A stretch of DNA of 17,278 bases from Syntrophomonadaceae bacterium (GCA_028698695.1 JAQVWB010000016.1:1-17278); one strand, 5' to 3'; positions 1 through 7,737 are shown, counted from the first letter of the stretch. Notes: generated from the letters alone by a model not told the origin. Translations and numbers: made by a program.

Positions 1-219
1 ATTAGAGAAGAGCGAACGCAGTGAGCATGAGATCCGTGTGCCCGAAGGGTGCTCCATTAGAGAAGAGCGAACGCAGTGAGCATGAGATCCGTGTGCCCGA
101 AGGGTGCTCCATTAGAGAAGAGCGAATGCAGCGAGCATGGGATCCGTGTACTCGAAGAGTGCTCCAGATTAAAAAAGCGAGCAAGGCGAGCATGAGATCC
201 GTGTACCCGCAGGGTACCA
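1..219. repeat. Four tandem ~55-bp repeats with a covarying hairpin
   Basis: Copies start at about 1, 56, 111 and 166. The first two are identical over 55 bp, the third differs at a few positions, and the fourth is degenerate and 1-2 bp shorter. Each copy ends in a 6-bp stem with a 3-nt loop: 38-52 and 93-107 (GTGCCC-GAA-GGGTGC), 148-162 (GTACTC-GAA-GAGTGC) and 203-217 (GTACCC-GCA-GGGTAC). Substitutions on the two arms compensate or become wobble pairs, so the fold appears conserved. A 55-bp unit is not a multiple of three, so the open frames crossing it are probably not coding. The array runs off the left edge of the window. Confidence 0.85.
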
Positions 220-263
220 TACATAATTTCCTGGAAGTTGCAGGGGAAGGGGGTTAATGGAAA

Positions 264-404
264 ATGAAACATATTGTAACTGTTATTAAACCTAATTTAA
301 AGCGTGATATTGAAAAGATTAACTGTCGGGAATGTACTGCTTCCTGCCAATCGGCATGCAAGACTTCCTGTACAGTAGGCAATCAGGTTTGCCGTAATCA
401 ATAG
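264..404 (+). CDS. scfA: SCIFF precursor peptide (six cysteines in forty-five residues)
   Basis: This is a 46-residue ribosomally made precursor peptide of the SCIFF/ranthipeptide class. It has a basic leader (starting MKHIVTVIKPNLKRD) and a core with six cysteines at residues 21, 24, 28, 32, 36 and 43. Thr and Ser residues lie between the cysteines, and the tail is the family-typical TVGNQVC. In this family a radical SAM enzyme links cysteine sulfurs to nearby residues as thioethers. The G-rich stretch at about 243-253 serves as ribosome binding site; an ATG at 257 is out of frame. The maturase gene follows after a terminator-like hairpin, which is the usual context. What the mature peptide does is not established. 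Assignment is confident because length, Cys spacing and neighbour all agree. Confidence 0.93.
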   Translation: MKHIVTVIKPNLKRDIEKINCRECTASCQSACKTSCTVGNQVCRNQ

Positions 405-410
405 TTCTTA

Positions 411-432
411 AAGGGGCAGGGGCCCCTTTTTT
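411..432 (+). terminator. Terminator/attenuator between scfA and scfB
   Basis: The arms AAGGGGC (411-417) and GCCCCTT (422-428) form a perfect 7-bp stem with a 4-nt loop, followed by a T run. Its place between the small peptide gene and its maturase suggests partial termination, giving more precursor than enzyme. That role is inferred. Confidence 0.8.
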
Positions 433-462
433 CTGTGGGTGTCATAGGGGAGGATTACTTAA

Positions 463-1875
463 TTGTTTATATTGTCTGATTACGATTTTGCTGCTAATGT
501 GCATCAATTTAAAATTAATGATGTAATAATGGCGCTGGATGTAAATAGCGGCGCCATTCATGTAGTTGATAAAATCTCAGCTACATTAATAAGTCTGATT
601 GAGTATTTCAAGGGAGATTATTATCGCGCGATTGAGGCGGCCAGTACCAAATATGATCCGGAGGATGTAATGGAGGCTGCTCTGGAGTTGTCCGGACTTT
701 GGGAAGACGGGACCTTATTTAGCTACCCGGAAACTTTGGATTTTGATTTCACCAATATGAATGTGAAGTCGATGTGCCTGAATGTGGCTCACAGCTGCAA
801 TATGAAGTGCAGGTATTGTTTTGCCAGTCAGGGAAATTTTGGCCTGCCCTCGGCACTGATGAGCGTGGAAATCGGACGTCAGGCGATTGATTTTTTATTG
901 AAGAACAGTGGGGATATAACCCATCTGGAGGTCGACTTTTTTGGCGGCGAACCTTTGTTAAATATGGAGGTTGTCCGCGATTTGGTCGCCTATGCACGCA
1001 GTCAGGAGAAGCATTATGGCAAGGAGATTGCTTTTACTCTGACTACTAATGCAGTTTTGCTGACTGATGAAGTAATGCAGTTTGTTTTAGATAATGATAT
1101 TGCCATTATTCTGAGTCTGGATGGACGCCCGGAGGTTAATGACCGTTTGCGTCTTATGAATAATGGAGAGGGTAGTTATGAAAAGATTGTTCCTCATATT
1201 CAGGCGATGGTGTCTAAAGAACCTCGCAGTTATTATGTGCGCGGAACTTTTACGCGTCAAAACCTCGATTTCACCAACGATATCCGGCATTTCGTCAATT
1301 TGGGCTTTAATAGTTTCTCTTTGGAACCAGCAATTGGAACTACAAGTGAATATGCTATAAAAGAGGAAGATTTACCGGCAGTATTGGCTGAGTATGAAAA
1401 GCTGGCCGATTTGCTGCTGGATTATTATAAATCAGGTCAGGATGTTCATTTTTTCCATTACGACCTGAATTTGCAGCGTGGTCCCTGTCTGGCCAAACGT
1501 CATACCGGTTGTGGCGCCGGAGTGGAGTATCTGGTGGTAACCCCCGAAGGAGATGTTTATCCCTGTCATCAGTTTGTCGGGGAGAAAGATTTTCTGATGG
1601 GGAAGGTAAACCGGGAGTTGGATAGCAACATAAGGACAAGATTGGGAAAAAACACTTTGCTGAATAAAGAAGAGTGCAGAAAGTGTTGGGCCAGGTATTA
1701 TTGTGGCGGAGGGTGTCACGCCAACAATTATTTTACCAATCAGGCCATTGAGCAACCGGCGGAAATTGCCTGCCAAATGCATCGTAAACGCGTGGAATCC
1801 GCTATTTATCTGGAAGTCAGTAAACGGTTGCATGATTTTACTTTAGAAAAATTTGTGGAAAAGAAGGATAAATAG
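463..1875 (+). CDS. scfB: SCIFF radical SAM/SPASM maturase
   Basis: This cytoplasmic enzyme (470 aa) is expected to use S-adenosylmethionine and [4Fe-4S] clusters to install thioether crosslinks in the upstream SCIFF peptide. The N-terminal ~100 residues match the precursor-binding region of the family. The radical SAM motif CxxxCxxC is at C112, C116 and C119, followed by FFGGEP (159-164). The C-terminal SPASM region, which carries auxiliary clusters, has cysteines at 342, 350, 368, 405, 408, 414, 418 and 437, including the family-typical segment KRHTGCGAG and YPCHQFVG. Start is TTG at 463, chosen for AGGGGAGG at 446-453. Length and Cys pattern are complete, so the enzyme looks intact. It is probably co-transcribed with scfA by readthrough of the intervening hairpin. 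Confidence 0.93.
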   Translation: MFILSDYDFAANVHQFKINDVIMALDVNSGAIHVVDKISATLISLIEYFKGDYYRAIEAASTKYDPEDVMEAALELSGLWEDGTLFSYPETLDFDFTNMNVKSMCLNVAHSCNMKCRYCFASQGNFGLPSALMSVEIGRQAIDFLLKNSGDITHLEVDFFGGEPLLNMEVVRDLVAYARSQEKHYGKEIAFTLTTNAVLLTDEVMQFVLDNDIAIILSLDGRPEVNDRLRLMNNGEGSYEKIVPHIQAMVSKEPRSYYVRGTFTRQNLDFTNDIRHFVNLGFNSFSLEPAIGTTSEYAIKEEDLPAVLAEYEKLADLLLDYYKSGQDVHFFHYDLNLQRGPCLAKRHTGCGAGVEYLVVTPEGDVYPCHQFVGEKDFLMGKVNRELDSNIRTRLGKNTLLNKEECRKCWARYYCGGGCHANNYFTNQAIEQPAEIACQMHRKRVESAIYLEVSKRLHDFTLEKFVEKKDK

Positions 1876-1935
1876 TGGAACAAATAGAAAGAATTTGTGG
1901 TCTAATAAACTTTATATTTTTATGGAGAGTTAATT

Positions 1936-3276
1936 ATGAATTATTTATTTTTGCAAAAAAATTGGCGCATACCTGTAATTATCGGACTTATAGTCGTTTT
2001 ATCCGGTTTCCTGTTATGGACAACAGTCATTCGAACCCCAGCTTATGCAGTTTATGTTGATTCGGAAAAGAAGTTTACTGTCAAGAGCCAGGACCAGGCA
2101 GAAAATATTCTGGCCTCTATAAAAAATGAACAACAGCAGAAGTGTCATCAGAAGCTGGAACTTACTAATGCAGTTGAGTATAAACGCGTGTTTGCCAAAA
2201 GACAGGATTTGGTTGCAGAAGCTAAAATGAAATCCGAGTTAACCAAAGCTTTAAACTTTAAGACCATAGCAGCAGCCATAGTTGTTAATGGCAAAGCAGT
2301 TGCTTATGTAAATACTTCTACCGAGGCTAAAAAACTGTTGGCGAAATTAAAGAAGGATTTTGGACAGGTGGAAGAAGGAGAAAAACTGCTGACAGTAGCT
2401 TTTGATGAAAAGGTTGCGGTTAAGGAACAAAAGGTTAACGCCAGCAAGGTGTCTCCGGTAGATGATGCTTATGAGTCAATTATTACCGGCACAGATAATC
2501 CTCAGAAGTACCTGGTCAAGGAAGGTGACTCGTTGTGGTTGATAGCCCGTCGTCATGATATGTATGTTGATGATATTGTCCGGGCCAATAATTTAAAAAG
2601 CGAGAATCTTTCTCTGGGTCAGGAATTGATTCTGGTTACCAGCAAACCATATATAACGGTAGTAGCCAAGGTTGAAGGGGAAAGAATTGAAACTATCCCC
2701 TACGAAACCAAAGTTGTTGTAGATAAGAATTCTGCCACTACGGTACGGGTAAAGGAAGCCGGCAGTAATGGCGAGAAAAAGGTAGTGTACATAGCAACCA
2801 AATGTAACGGAGTGGTTGATAAAAAGGATATCAAGGAAGAAACTATTATCAAGGAAGCCGTTGCCCGCGTAATGGTAAAAGGCTCCAAGGTAGCGAATAT
2901 AGCATCGCGTAGCGGCGGTTCCGGTACGCTGGACTGGCCATGCTATGGACCGATAACCAATTATTTTCGTTCCGGTCACACGGGCGTAGACATTGCTCCC
3001 CGCAGCGGGACCCCCATCCGGGCGGCTGATGCCGGATATGTAACCTTTACCGGTTATCAGGGTGGTTATGGCAATTTTATTATTATAGATCATGGTAACG
3101 GCTTGGTTACACGTTATGCTCATTGTTCCGGCATTAATGTTTCTAAGGGGCAAACCGTGTCCGCCGGCACCGTTATCGGAGCAGTCGGTTCAACCGGACG
3201 CAGCACCGGACCACATCTTCATTTCGAAGTGTTGTCGGGGGGATCGTTTGTAAATCCTTTAAGTTATTTACGCTAA
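1936..3276 (+). CDS. Membrane-anchored LysM-G5-M23 peptidoglycan endopeptidase
   Basis: This 446-residue envelope protein probably cuts or remodels peptidoglycan outside the membrane. It has one N-terminal membrane segment (residues ~12-33), then an extracytoplasmic stretch rich in Lys, Glu and Ala (~45-170). A LysM domain follows (~191-235, starting YLVKEGDSLWLIARR), then a G5 domain (~236-318) and a C-terminal M23/LytM peptidase domain (~340-446). The zinc-site pattern is complete: H348xxxD352, H396 and HLH at 427-429. No lipobox is seen. The ATG at 1936 is preceded by GGAGAG. The gene starts 60 bp after scfB on the same strand, so it may be in the same transcript, and it ends at a strong terminator. 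The architecture is common in spore-forming Firmicutes; the exact bond cleaved cannot be told from sequence. Confidence 0.9.
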   Translation: MNYLFLQKNWRIPVIIGLIVVLSGFLLWTTVIRTPAYAVYVDSEKKFTVKSQDQAENILASIKNEQQQKCHQKLELTNAVEYKRVFAKRQDLVAEAKMKSELTKALNFKTIAAAIVVNGKAVAYVNTSTEAKKLLAKLKKDFGQVEEGEKLLTVAFDEKVAVKEQKVNASKVSPVDDAYESIITGTDNPQKYLVKEGDSLWLIARRHDMYVDDIVRANNLKSENLSLGQELILVTSKPYITVVAKVEGERIETIPYETKVVVDKNSATTVRVKEAGSNGEKKVVYIATKCNGVVDKKDIKEETIIKEAVARVMVKGSKVANIASRSGGSGTLDWPCYGPITNYFRSGHTGVDIAPRSGTPIRAADAGYVTFTGYQGGYGNFIIIDHGNGLVTRYAHCSGINVSKGQTVSAGTVIGAVGSTGRSTGPHLHFEVLSGGSFVNPLSYLR

Positions 3277-3286
3277 GAAATTAATC

Positions 3287-3318
3287 ACCCTGACCTTAGG
3301 GTCAGGGTCTTTGTTTTT
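3287..3318 (+). terminator. Intrinsic terminator after the M23 gene
   Basis: ACCCTGACC (3287-3295) pairs perfectly with GGTCAGGGT (3300-3308) around a TTAG loop, followed by a T-rich tract. Only about 20 nt separate the end of the tract from the next start codon. Confidence 0.88.
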
Positions 3319-3338
3319 TAAGGCAGGAGGAGTAATAC

Positions 3339-4244
3339 GTGTACGATGTTATTATAATCGGCAGTGGTCCGGCAGGTTTAACTGCTGCCATTTATGCCAG
3401 CAGAGCCAAATTAAAGACCCTGATCCTGGAAGCTAATGTTTTAGGGGGTAATACGGCTATTATTGATCAGATTGATAATTATCCGGGATTCCCTTTTGGC
3501 GTTTCCGGAACCGAGCTAATTGATTTGTTTTATCGTCAGGCGGAAAGATTCGGCGTAGAATTGCGTATGGAAGAAGTGACTGCTATTCAGGCAATACCAG
3601 AGGGGCACAAGGTAGTAACTAATGCCGGCGAATATATGACCCGTTCGGTAATAGTTGCTATGGGAGCCAAACGCCGGCAACTGCAGGTAGACGGTGAACA
3701 GGAGTTCCTGGGACGGGGAGTGTCGTATTGCGCTACCTGTGATGGAGCTTTTTTCTCCGCAGTACCGGTAGCAGTTGTTGGTGGCGGTGATTCAGCAGTA
3801 AAGGAAGCTCTGTTTTTATCCGATATTGCTTCCCGGGTTTATCTGATTCATCGTCGTGAAGAGTTCCGCGCTAATCGAACTGCAGTGGATAAACTTTTGG
3901 CCAAAGACAATATTGAACTGAAGCTGAACAGGATTATTACCGGTATAGAGGGCGATGCTCTGATGCAGCGTCTGCGTTTAAAGGATGTTGTGACCGGTGA
4001 AGAAGAAATCCTGGAAACGGAAGGGTTGTTTGTAAGCATTGGTCTGGTATCCGCAGCAGATTTTCTGAGTTCACTATTGGATACAGATGATGGTTATATT
4101 GTTACTGATGAAACTATGTGCACTTCGGTCCCGGGCATTTTTGCAGCCGGAGATATTCGGGCCAAACATGCCCGTCAGATATCTACGGCAGTCGGTGACG
4201 GTGCTATGGCAGGAATTACTGTTACTGAGTATTTAAAGGAATAG
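3339..4244 (+). CDS. trxB: Thioredoxin reductase (NADPH-dependent type)
   Basis: This 301-residue cytoplasmic flavoprotein transfers electrons to thioredoxin's disulfide. The N-terminal FAD-binding motif is IIGSGPAG (residues 6-13). The redox-active CATC is at 131-134. The second nucleotide site has VGGGDSA (147-153) and HRREEFRA (171-178), whose two arginines favour NADPH. The C-terminal FAD motif GDIRAKHARQISTAVGDG starts at 271. Length matches the low-molecular-weight bacterial family. Start is GTG at 3339, chosen for AGGAGG at 3325-3330, 8 nt away. Because a terminator ends just upstream, the gene needs either readthrough or a promoter overlapping the end of the M23 gene; I saw no convincing promoter. 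No thioredoxin gene is adjacent, so the partner is unknown, and a ferredoxin-linked variant is not excluded. Confidence 0.92.
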   Translation: MYDVIIIGSGPAGLTAAIYASRAKLKTLILEANVLGGNTAIIDQIDNYPGFPFGVSGTELIDLFYRQAERFGVELRMEEVTAIQAIPEGHKVVTNAGEYMTRSVIVAMGAKRRQLQVDGEQEFLGRGVSYCATCDGAFFSAVPVAVVGGGDSAVKEALFLSDIASRVYLIHRREEFRANRTAVDKLLAKDNIELKLNRIITGIEGDALMQRLRLKDVVTGEEEILETEGLFVSIGLVSAADFLSSLLDTDDGYIVTDETMCTSVPGIFAAGDIRAKHARQISTAVGDGAMAGITVTEYLKE

Positions 4245-4312
4245 TACCACTATTTGCAGACCCCTCCCCCGCTAATACCATAGTATAATGGGGCCGAGGG
4301 GAGAGATTAACC

Positions 4313-5152
4313 ATGCCGGGGATGAAGTTTCCGGATTCGGCCAGAACAATAAGCTTGGTTTTGATTTTAGTTCTGCTGGCAGTTATCGTAATTTCGCGTC
4401 ACAGCAATACACTGTTGCGGGCTGCAGTTGGACAGGGAATAAGTTTGCAGACGGCCGGATTCAGTCAAATGGAAAGTGATAATTTTATAATAAAGTATAC
4501 CGGATTGGATAGCAGTTATTCGGCTATGATAGCGGAAGCGGCTGAAGAGGCCTATGCTGAAGTCAGCCAGGAATTCAATCGGGAACCACGGAATAAAACT
4601 ATTCTAGTAGTATATCCAGACAGCCCCAGTCTGGCCAATAGTTTTGGCTGGGATAAAAACGAGAAGGCGTTAGGGGTCTACTGGGCCGGTTCAATTCGTA
4701 TTGTATCTCCTGAAGAGTGGATGTCAGATCCGCTGGACAAACAGGAGTTTTCCCGTGAGGGACCCATGGTGCACGAGTTTGTTCATTTGATGGTTGACGA
4801 ATTGACCGGGGGCAATTATAATCGCTGGTGGACAGAAGGTATTGCGCAGTATTATGAGAAGAAGATTACCGGATTTGAATTTGCCGAACCCTCTTTGGAG
4901 GATGGGCAATTAAAGTTTTATGATTTGTCGGTATTGGGAAAACAGTTTGATCAAACCGACCAGGCAATTGCTTACTGGGAATCCCTGCAGGTAGTTGAGT
5001 ATATAGTAAACTATTATGGTGAGGAAGATCTGTTTACTATTATGAATTATCTGGGTCAGGGGTGCAGTCTTGAAAAATCCATATCAAAAGCATTGGGTTT
5101 GGAGTATCATGAATTCGCGCAAGATTTCTATCAGTTTTTGGAAAACCGATAA
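4313..5152 (+). CDS. Membrane-anchored peptidase-MA-like metalloprotease
   Basis: This 279-residue protein has one N-terminal membrane segment (~11-28) and an extracytoplasmic domain, so it probably faces the outside of the membrane. The zinc-protease motif is HEFVH at 154-158, and the likely third ligand is the Glu of WWTEGIAQYYE (E175), the gluzincin arrangement seen in peptidase-MA-like proteins. A conserved-looking stretch near residue 97 (ILVVYPD) precedes the active site. The ATG at 4313 follows GAGGGGAG at 4296-4303. A TATAAT lies at 4284-4289, but no -35 is correctly spaced. The gene ends 18 nt before murA, suggesting a transcriptional link to wall synthesis. The substrate is unknown. 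Confidence 0.8.
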   Translation: MPGMKFPDSARTISLVLILVLLAVIVISRHSNTLLRAAVGQGISLQTAGFSQMESDNFIIKYTGLDSSYSAMIAEAAEEAYAEVSQEFNREPRNKTILVVYPDSPSLANSFGWDKNEKALGVYWAGSIRIVSPEEWMSDPLDKQEFSREGPMVHEFVHLMVDELTGGNYNRWWTEGIAQYYEKKITGFEFAEPSLEDGQLKFYDLSVLGKQFDQTDQAIAYWESLQVVEYIVNYYGEEDLFTIMNYLGQGCSLEKSISKALGLEYHEFAQDFYQFLENR

Positions 5153-5170
5153 GACAAAGAGGTGTATTGG

Positions 5171-6421
5171 TTGAAAAACACACTGATCATTGAGGGAGGT
5201 AATCCTCTTAATGGGCAAGTACGAGTCAGTGGGGCAAAGAACGCAGCCCTGGTTTTAGTTGTAGCCAGTATTCTGGCTGATGGTGAAACTATTCTTGATA
5301 ATGTACCCCGTATCAGCGACATGGAGTACCTGTTGAGGATTTTAAATGATATTGGGGTAAAGACTCGCTGGCAGGATGATAACAGTTTATTAATCTGTCC
5401 GCCGGATGGAGATTTAAAAACCAGAACTTCCTATGAACTGGCTAAACGGCTGCGGGCATCCAATTTACTGCTGGGTGCCATGTTGGGCAGACAAGGGGAA
5501 GCGGTGGTATCTTTGCCGGGTGGATGTGATATTGGTTCCCGGCCTATGGATTTGCATATAAAAGGGGTTCAGGCTCTGGGAGCAGATGTTAAACTGGAGC
5601 ATGGTTATATTTATGCCTATGCCAAAAACCCTGGTGGCAACCGGGTTTATCTGGATTTCCCCAGCGTAGGGGCAACGGAAAATATTATTATGATGGCTGT
5701 TCGGACTCCGGGGCAGAGTGTTATTGAGAATGCTGCCAAAGAGCCCGAAATAGTTGATTTGGCAAACTTCCTCAATTCCATGGGAGCGCGTATTCGCGGT
5801 GCGGGTACCGACATCATTAAAATTGAAGGGGTAGAAGAACTTCAGGCTGGTCGTTATGCTATTATCCCTGACCGGATTGAAGCGGGAACTTACATGATTG
5901 CTGCGGCAATTTCCGGTGGTGAAATCCTGGTTGAGAATGTTATTCCCACACACTTGCATCCAATTGTAGCCAAGTTGCAGGAAACAGGGACAATTGTAGA
6001 GGAGAATGACCGGGGAATAATGGTCAGAGGTAACGGCAGAGTAAAGCCGGTAGATATAAAGACCTTACCTTATCCGGGTTTCCCCACGGATATGCAGTCA
6101 CAAATGATGGCTTTGCTGAGTACGGCCCAGGGGTCCAGCGTTATTGTGGAGAATGTGTTTGAAAATCGTTTTCAAAGTGTAGATGAGTTAAAGCGCATGG
6201 GTGCCAGTATTAAGGTAGAGGGTCATACTGCAGTAGTAGAGGGAGTTAATCGACTGCACGGTGCCAAGGTAAGAGCCACTGACCTGAGAGCAGGTGCAGC
6301 ACTGGTACTGGCAGCTCTGGCAGCTGATGGCTGTACCGAAATAGAAGAAGCCGGACATATTTTCAGAGGTTACGAAAATATTGAGGTCAAGCTTACCAGT
6401 CTGGGAGCAAAACTAAGATAG
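5171..6421 (+). CDS. murA: UDP-N-acetylglucosamine 1-carboxyvinyltransferase
   Basis: MurA transfers enolpyruvate from phosphoenolpyruvate to UDP-GlcNAc, the first committed cytoplasmic step of peptidoglycan synthesis. From the TTG start at 5171 the protein has 416 residues, the usual size. Seen in order: SGAKNAAL near residue 20 (substrate Lys and Asn), the loop GGCDIGSRPMDLHIKG with the catalytic Cys at 119 (the residue attacked by fosfomycin), YPGFPTDMQSQ with the catalytic Asp, ENRF, and the C-terminal RAGAALVLAAL. I chose TTG 5171 because AGAGGTG (5158-5164) sits at proper distance and MKNTLIIEGG is the typical beginning. A GTG at 5162, three codons earlier, has a weaker upstream signal. 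Firmicutes often carry two murA paralogues, and which this is cannot be decided here. Confidence 0.94.
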   Translation: MKNTLIIEGGNPLNGQVRVSGAKNAALVLVVASILADGETILDNVPRISDMEYLLRILNDIGVKTRWQDDNSLLICPPDGDLKTRTSYELAKRLRASNLLLGAMLGRQGEAVVSLPGGCDIGSRPMDLHIKGVQALGADVKLEHGYIYAYAKNPGGNRVYLDFPSVGATENIIMMAVRTPGQSVIENAAKEPEIVDLANFLNSMGARIRGAGTDIIKIEGVEELQAGRYAIIPDRIEAGTYMIAAAISGGEILVENVIPTHLHPIVAKLQETGTIVEENDRGIMVRGNGRVKPVDIKTLPYPGFPTDMQSQMMALLSTAQGSSVIVENVFENRFQSVDELKRMGASIKVEGHTAVVEGVNRLHGAKVRATDLRAGAALVLAALAADGCTEIEEAGHIFRGYENIEVKLTSLGAKLR

Positions 6422-6441
6422 GTATTATATAATATAACAAT

Positions 6442-6478
6442 AAAAAATCCCCGCCTTAAAAGCGGGGATTTTTTTTAT
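6442..6478. terminator. Bidirectional terminator between murA and the convergent gene
   Basis: The arms ATCCCCGC (6447-6454) and GCGGGGAT (6462-6469) are flanked by an A run on the left and a T run on the right. The hairpin therefore has a U tract in transcripts of either strand and can end both murA and the minus-strand gene at 6495-6881. Confidence 0.92.
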
Positions 6479-6494
6479 TCTTCTTCATGGGAGT

Positions 6495-6881
6495 CTATAG
6501 ACCGAGACGGTTGAATTCGCCCTCATCCGGTTCGGCGTCATCAAATTTGGGGATATTAATCTCAGTTTCCTGCATCAGATCATGAATGCGGCCTTCTTTC
6601 ATATAAAAGGTTGGATTGTCGTTGATATGTAATACGACTTCCAATCCACCTTCGTTGGTTAGTACATAGAAGTTTTCTCCTACTCTTAAAATTTCCTGAA
6701 TAGGGCCTTTTCCTGTTAATAACAGACCATAGCGCTTAATCTCAATTTTCTTTACATGAATACGTAAAAGGTCAAACATTGATCTTCTAGTGGTTTCGGC
6801 CATTTTATCCAGGTCAATGGCCCGAGTGTCTTTGAAAATCAGACGGACTGCAAAGTTCACAATATCAGTACTTTTAGTCAT
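6495..6881 (-). CDS. Hypothetical protein with acidic C-terminus
   Basis: I do not recognise this 128-residue protein. It looks cytoplasmic: no signal peptide, membrane segment or cysteine. The first ~50 residues look helical and charged. Residues ~50-95 alternate hydrophobic and polar as in beta strands (for example RYGLLLTGKGP and FYVLTNEGGLEVVLHI), and the last ~20 residues are strongly acidic (starting PKFDDAEPDEGEF). On the minus strand AAGGGGGC precedes the ATG by about 10 nt, supporting the start and real coding status. It converges on murA and shares its terminator. Upstream lies an AT-rich intergenic region leading to rlmH. Probably a lineage-specific protein; I offer no function. 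Confidence 0.75.
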   Translation of the reverse strand: MTKSTDIVNFAVRLIFKDTRAIDLDKMAETTRRSMFDLLRIHVKKIEIKRYGLLLTGKGPIQEILRVGENFYVLTNEGGLEVVLHINDNPTFYMKEGRIHDLMQETEINIPKFDDAEPDEGEFNRLGL

Positions 6882-7014
6882 GTCATATCAAGCCCCCTTT
6901 ATAACAAAATAGCACATTTTTAATATAATTGTAAGCCATGAAAATAGAATAATTGATTTTATATTATGAAAATTCCTTCAATTATTTGGGCATCAATATT
7001 TAATCACACTTGCC

Positions 7015-7044
7015 TTGAAATGACAAGCAGGCAGTTTTTATACT
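7015..7044 (+). promoter_or_regulatory. Candidate sigma-A promoter for rlmH
   Basis: TTGAAA (7015-7020) and TATACT (7039-7044) are 18 bp apart in the AT-rich gap before rlmH, which would give a leader of about 85 nt. A second TATAAT at 7091-7096 has no good -35. Confidence 0.5.
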
Positions 7045-7135
7045 AAACTTGTATTGCCAGGTTTTATTTAAAAAGCATTGGCTTTCAAAATATAATCATG
7101 CAGGAGATTGGAATTCCTGAGGAGGAATTATTAAG

Positions 7136-7615
7136 ATGAAGTATCGAATTATTTCGGTGGGCAGGATGCGCGAAAAATATTTTAATGACGGAATTGCTGA
7201 ATATTTAAAAAGATTAACCCGTTATTGCAAAATAGAAATAGTTGACGGTCTGGAGGAAAAGACCAGTCCCCGGGCAGGAGAGGCCGAGATCGAACAGATC
7301 ATGCATCGGGAAGGGGAACGTATACTGGCCTTGATTAATCCCGGTGAACTGTTGATTGCATTTGACAGCAAGGGTCAGATGATGAACTCGGAAGAGTTTG
7401 CCCGACATATTAACGATTGGAATAACAGTGGCCGGTCGCGTGTAAATATGATTATCGGTGGCAGTCATGGTTTGTCACCCCTCGTAAAAAAGCGTGCAGA
7501 TTTAATCATATCCATGGGTAAAATGACCCTGCCTCATCAAATGGCGGTTCTGGTTCTGACCGAACAAATCTACCGGGCATTTAGAATAATCAAAGGCGAA
7601 CCATATCATAAATAA
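7136..7615 (+). CDS. rlmH: 23S rRNA (pseudouridine1915-N3)-methyltransferase
   Basis: RlmH is a SPOUT-fold homodimeric enzyme that uses S-adenosylmethionine to methylate pseudouridine 1915 in helix 69 of 23S rRNA in assembled 70S ribosomes. The protein is 159 residues, exactly the family size. Diagnostic segments are MKYRIISVGRMREKY at the N-terminus, FVIGG-type MIIGGSHGL (105-113) and the knotted C-terminal end LPHQMAVLVLTEQIYRAFRI ending in GEPYHK. The ATG at 7136 is preceded by GAGGAGGAATT, a strong ribosome binding site. The gene is transcribed alone or with the remnant-like sequence that follows directly. Identification is secure. Confidence 0.96.
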   Translation: MKYRIISVGRMREKYFNDGIAEYLKRLTRYCKIEIVDGLEEKTSPRAGEAEIEQIMHREGERILALINPGELLIAFDSKGQMMNSEEFARHINDWNNSGRSRVNMIIGGSHGLSPLVKKRADLIISMGKMTLPHQMAVLVLTEQIYRAFRIIKGEPYHK

Positions 7616-7726
7616 GTATATAGTTTCCTATATCATGCCAACGAAGTTGCTGATTTATTAGAGGTTTATGCAGATTTTTCTGTGGGACGCTTCATGTATA
7701 CTTTTGAAGCGGCTGCGGAAGAATAA
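7616..7726 (+). pseudogene. Possible 3' remnant of an unidentified gene after rlmH
   Basis: Immediately after the rlmH stop and in the same frame there are 36 sense codons and then TAA. They read like real protein, with segments such as HANEVADLLEVYADFSVG and RFMYTFEAAAEE. No ATG, GTG or TTG exists in the first two thirds of this frame and no ribosome binding site is seen, so it cannot be an ordinary intact gene. It could be the C-terminal end of a deleted gene. I do not recognise the family, and chance is not excluded. Confidence 0.35.
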
Positions 7727-7728
7727 CA

Positions 7729-7737
7729 TGTTATAAT
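7729..7737 (+). promoter_or_regulatory. Extended -10 promoter candidate upstream of purC
   Basis: TG, one base, then TATAAT (7732-7737) forms an extended -10 element. No -35 at the correct spacing is visible. It lies 130 bp before purC. Confidence 0.35.

Noticed and set aside
1..219. CRISPR array
   Set aside because: The copies are directly adjacent with no unique spacers, and no cas gene is present.
2..272. Open frames on both strands across the repeat array
   Set aside because: They come from a 55-bp repeat that shifts frame each copy; the stem pairing indicates structure, not coding.
1875..2060. Small plus-strand frame starting at the scfB stop
   Set aside because: It overlaps the start of the M23 gene in another frame, and the M23 start has its own ribosome binding site and membrane anchor.
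4284..4289. TATAAT before the peptidase-MA-like gene as a promoter
   Set aside because: The nearest -35-like TTGCAG is 24 bp away and no extended -10 is present, so it was not listed as a feature.
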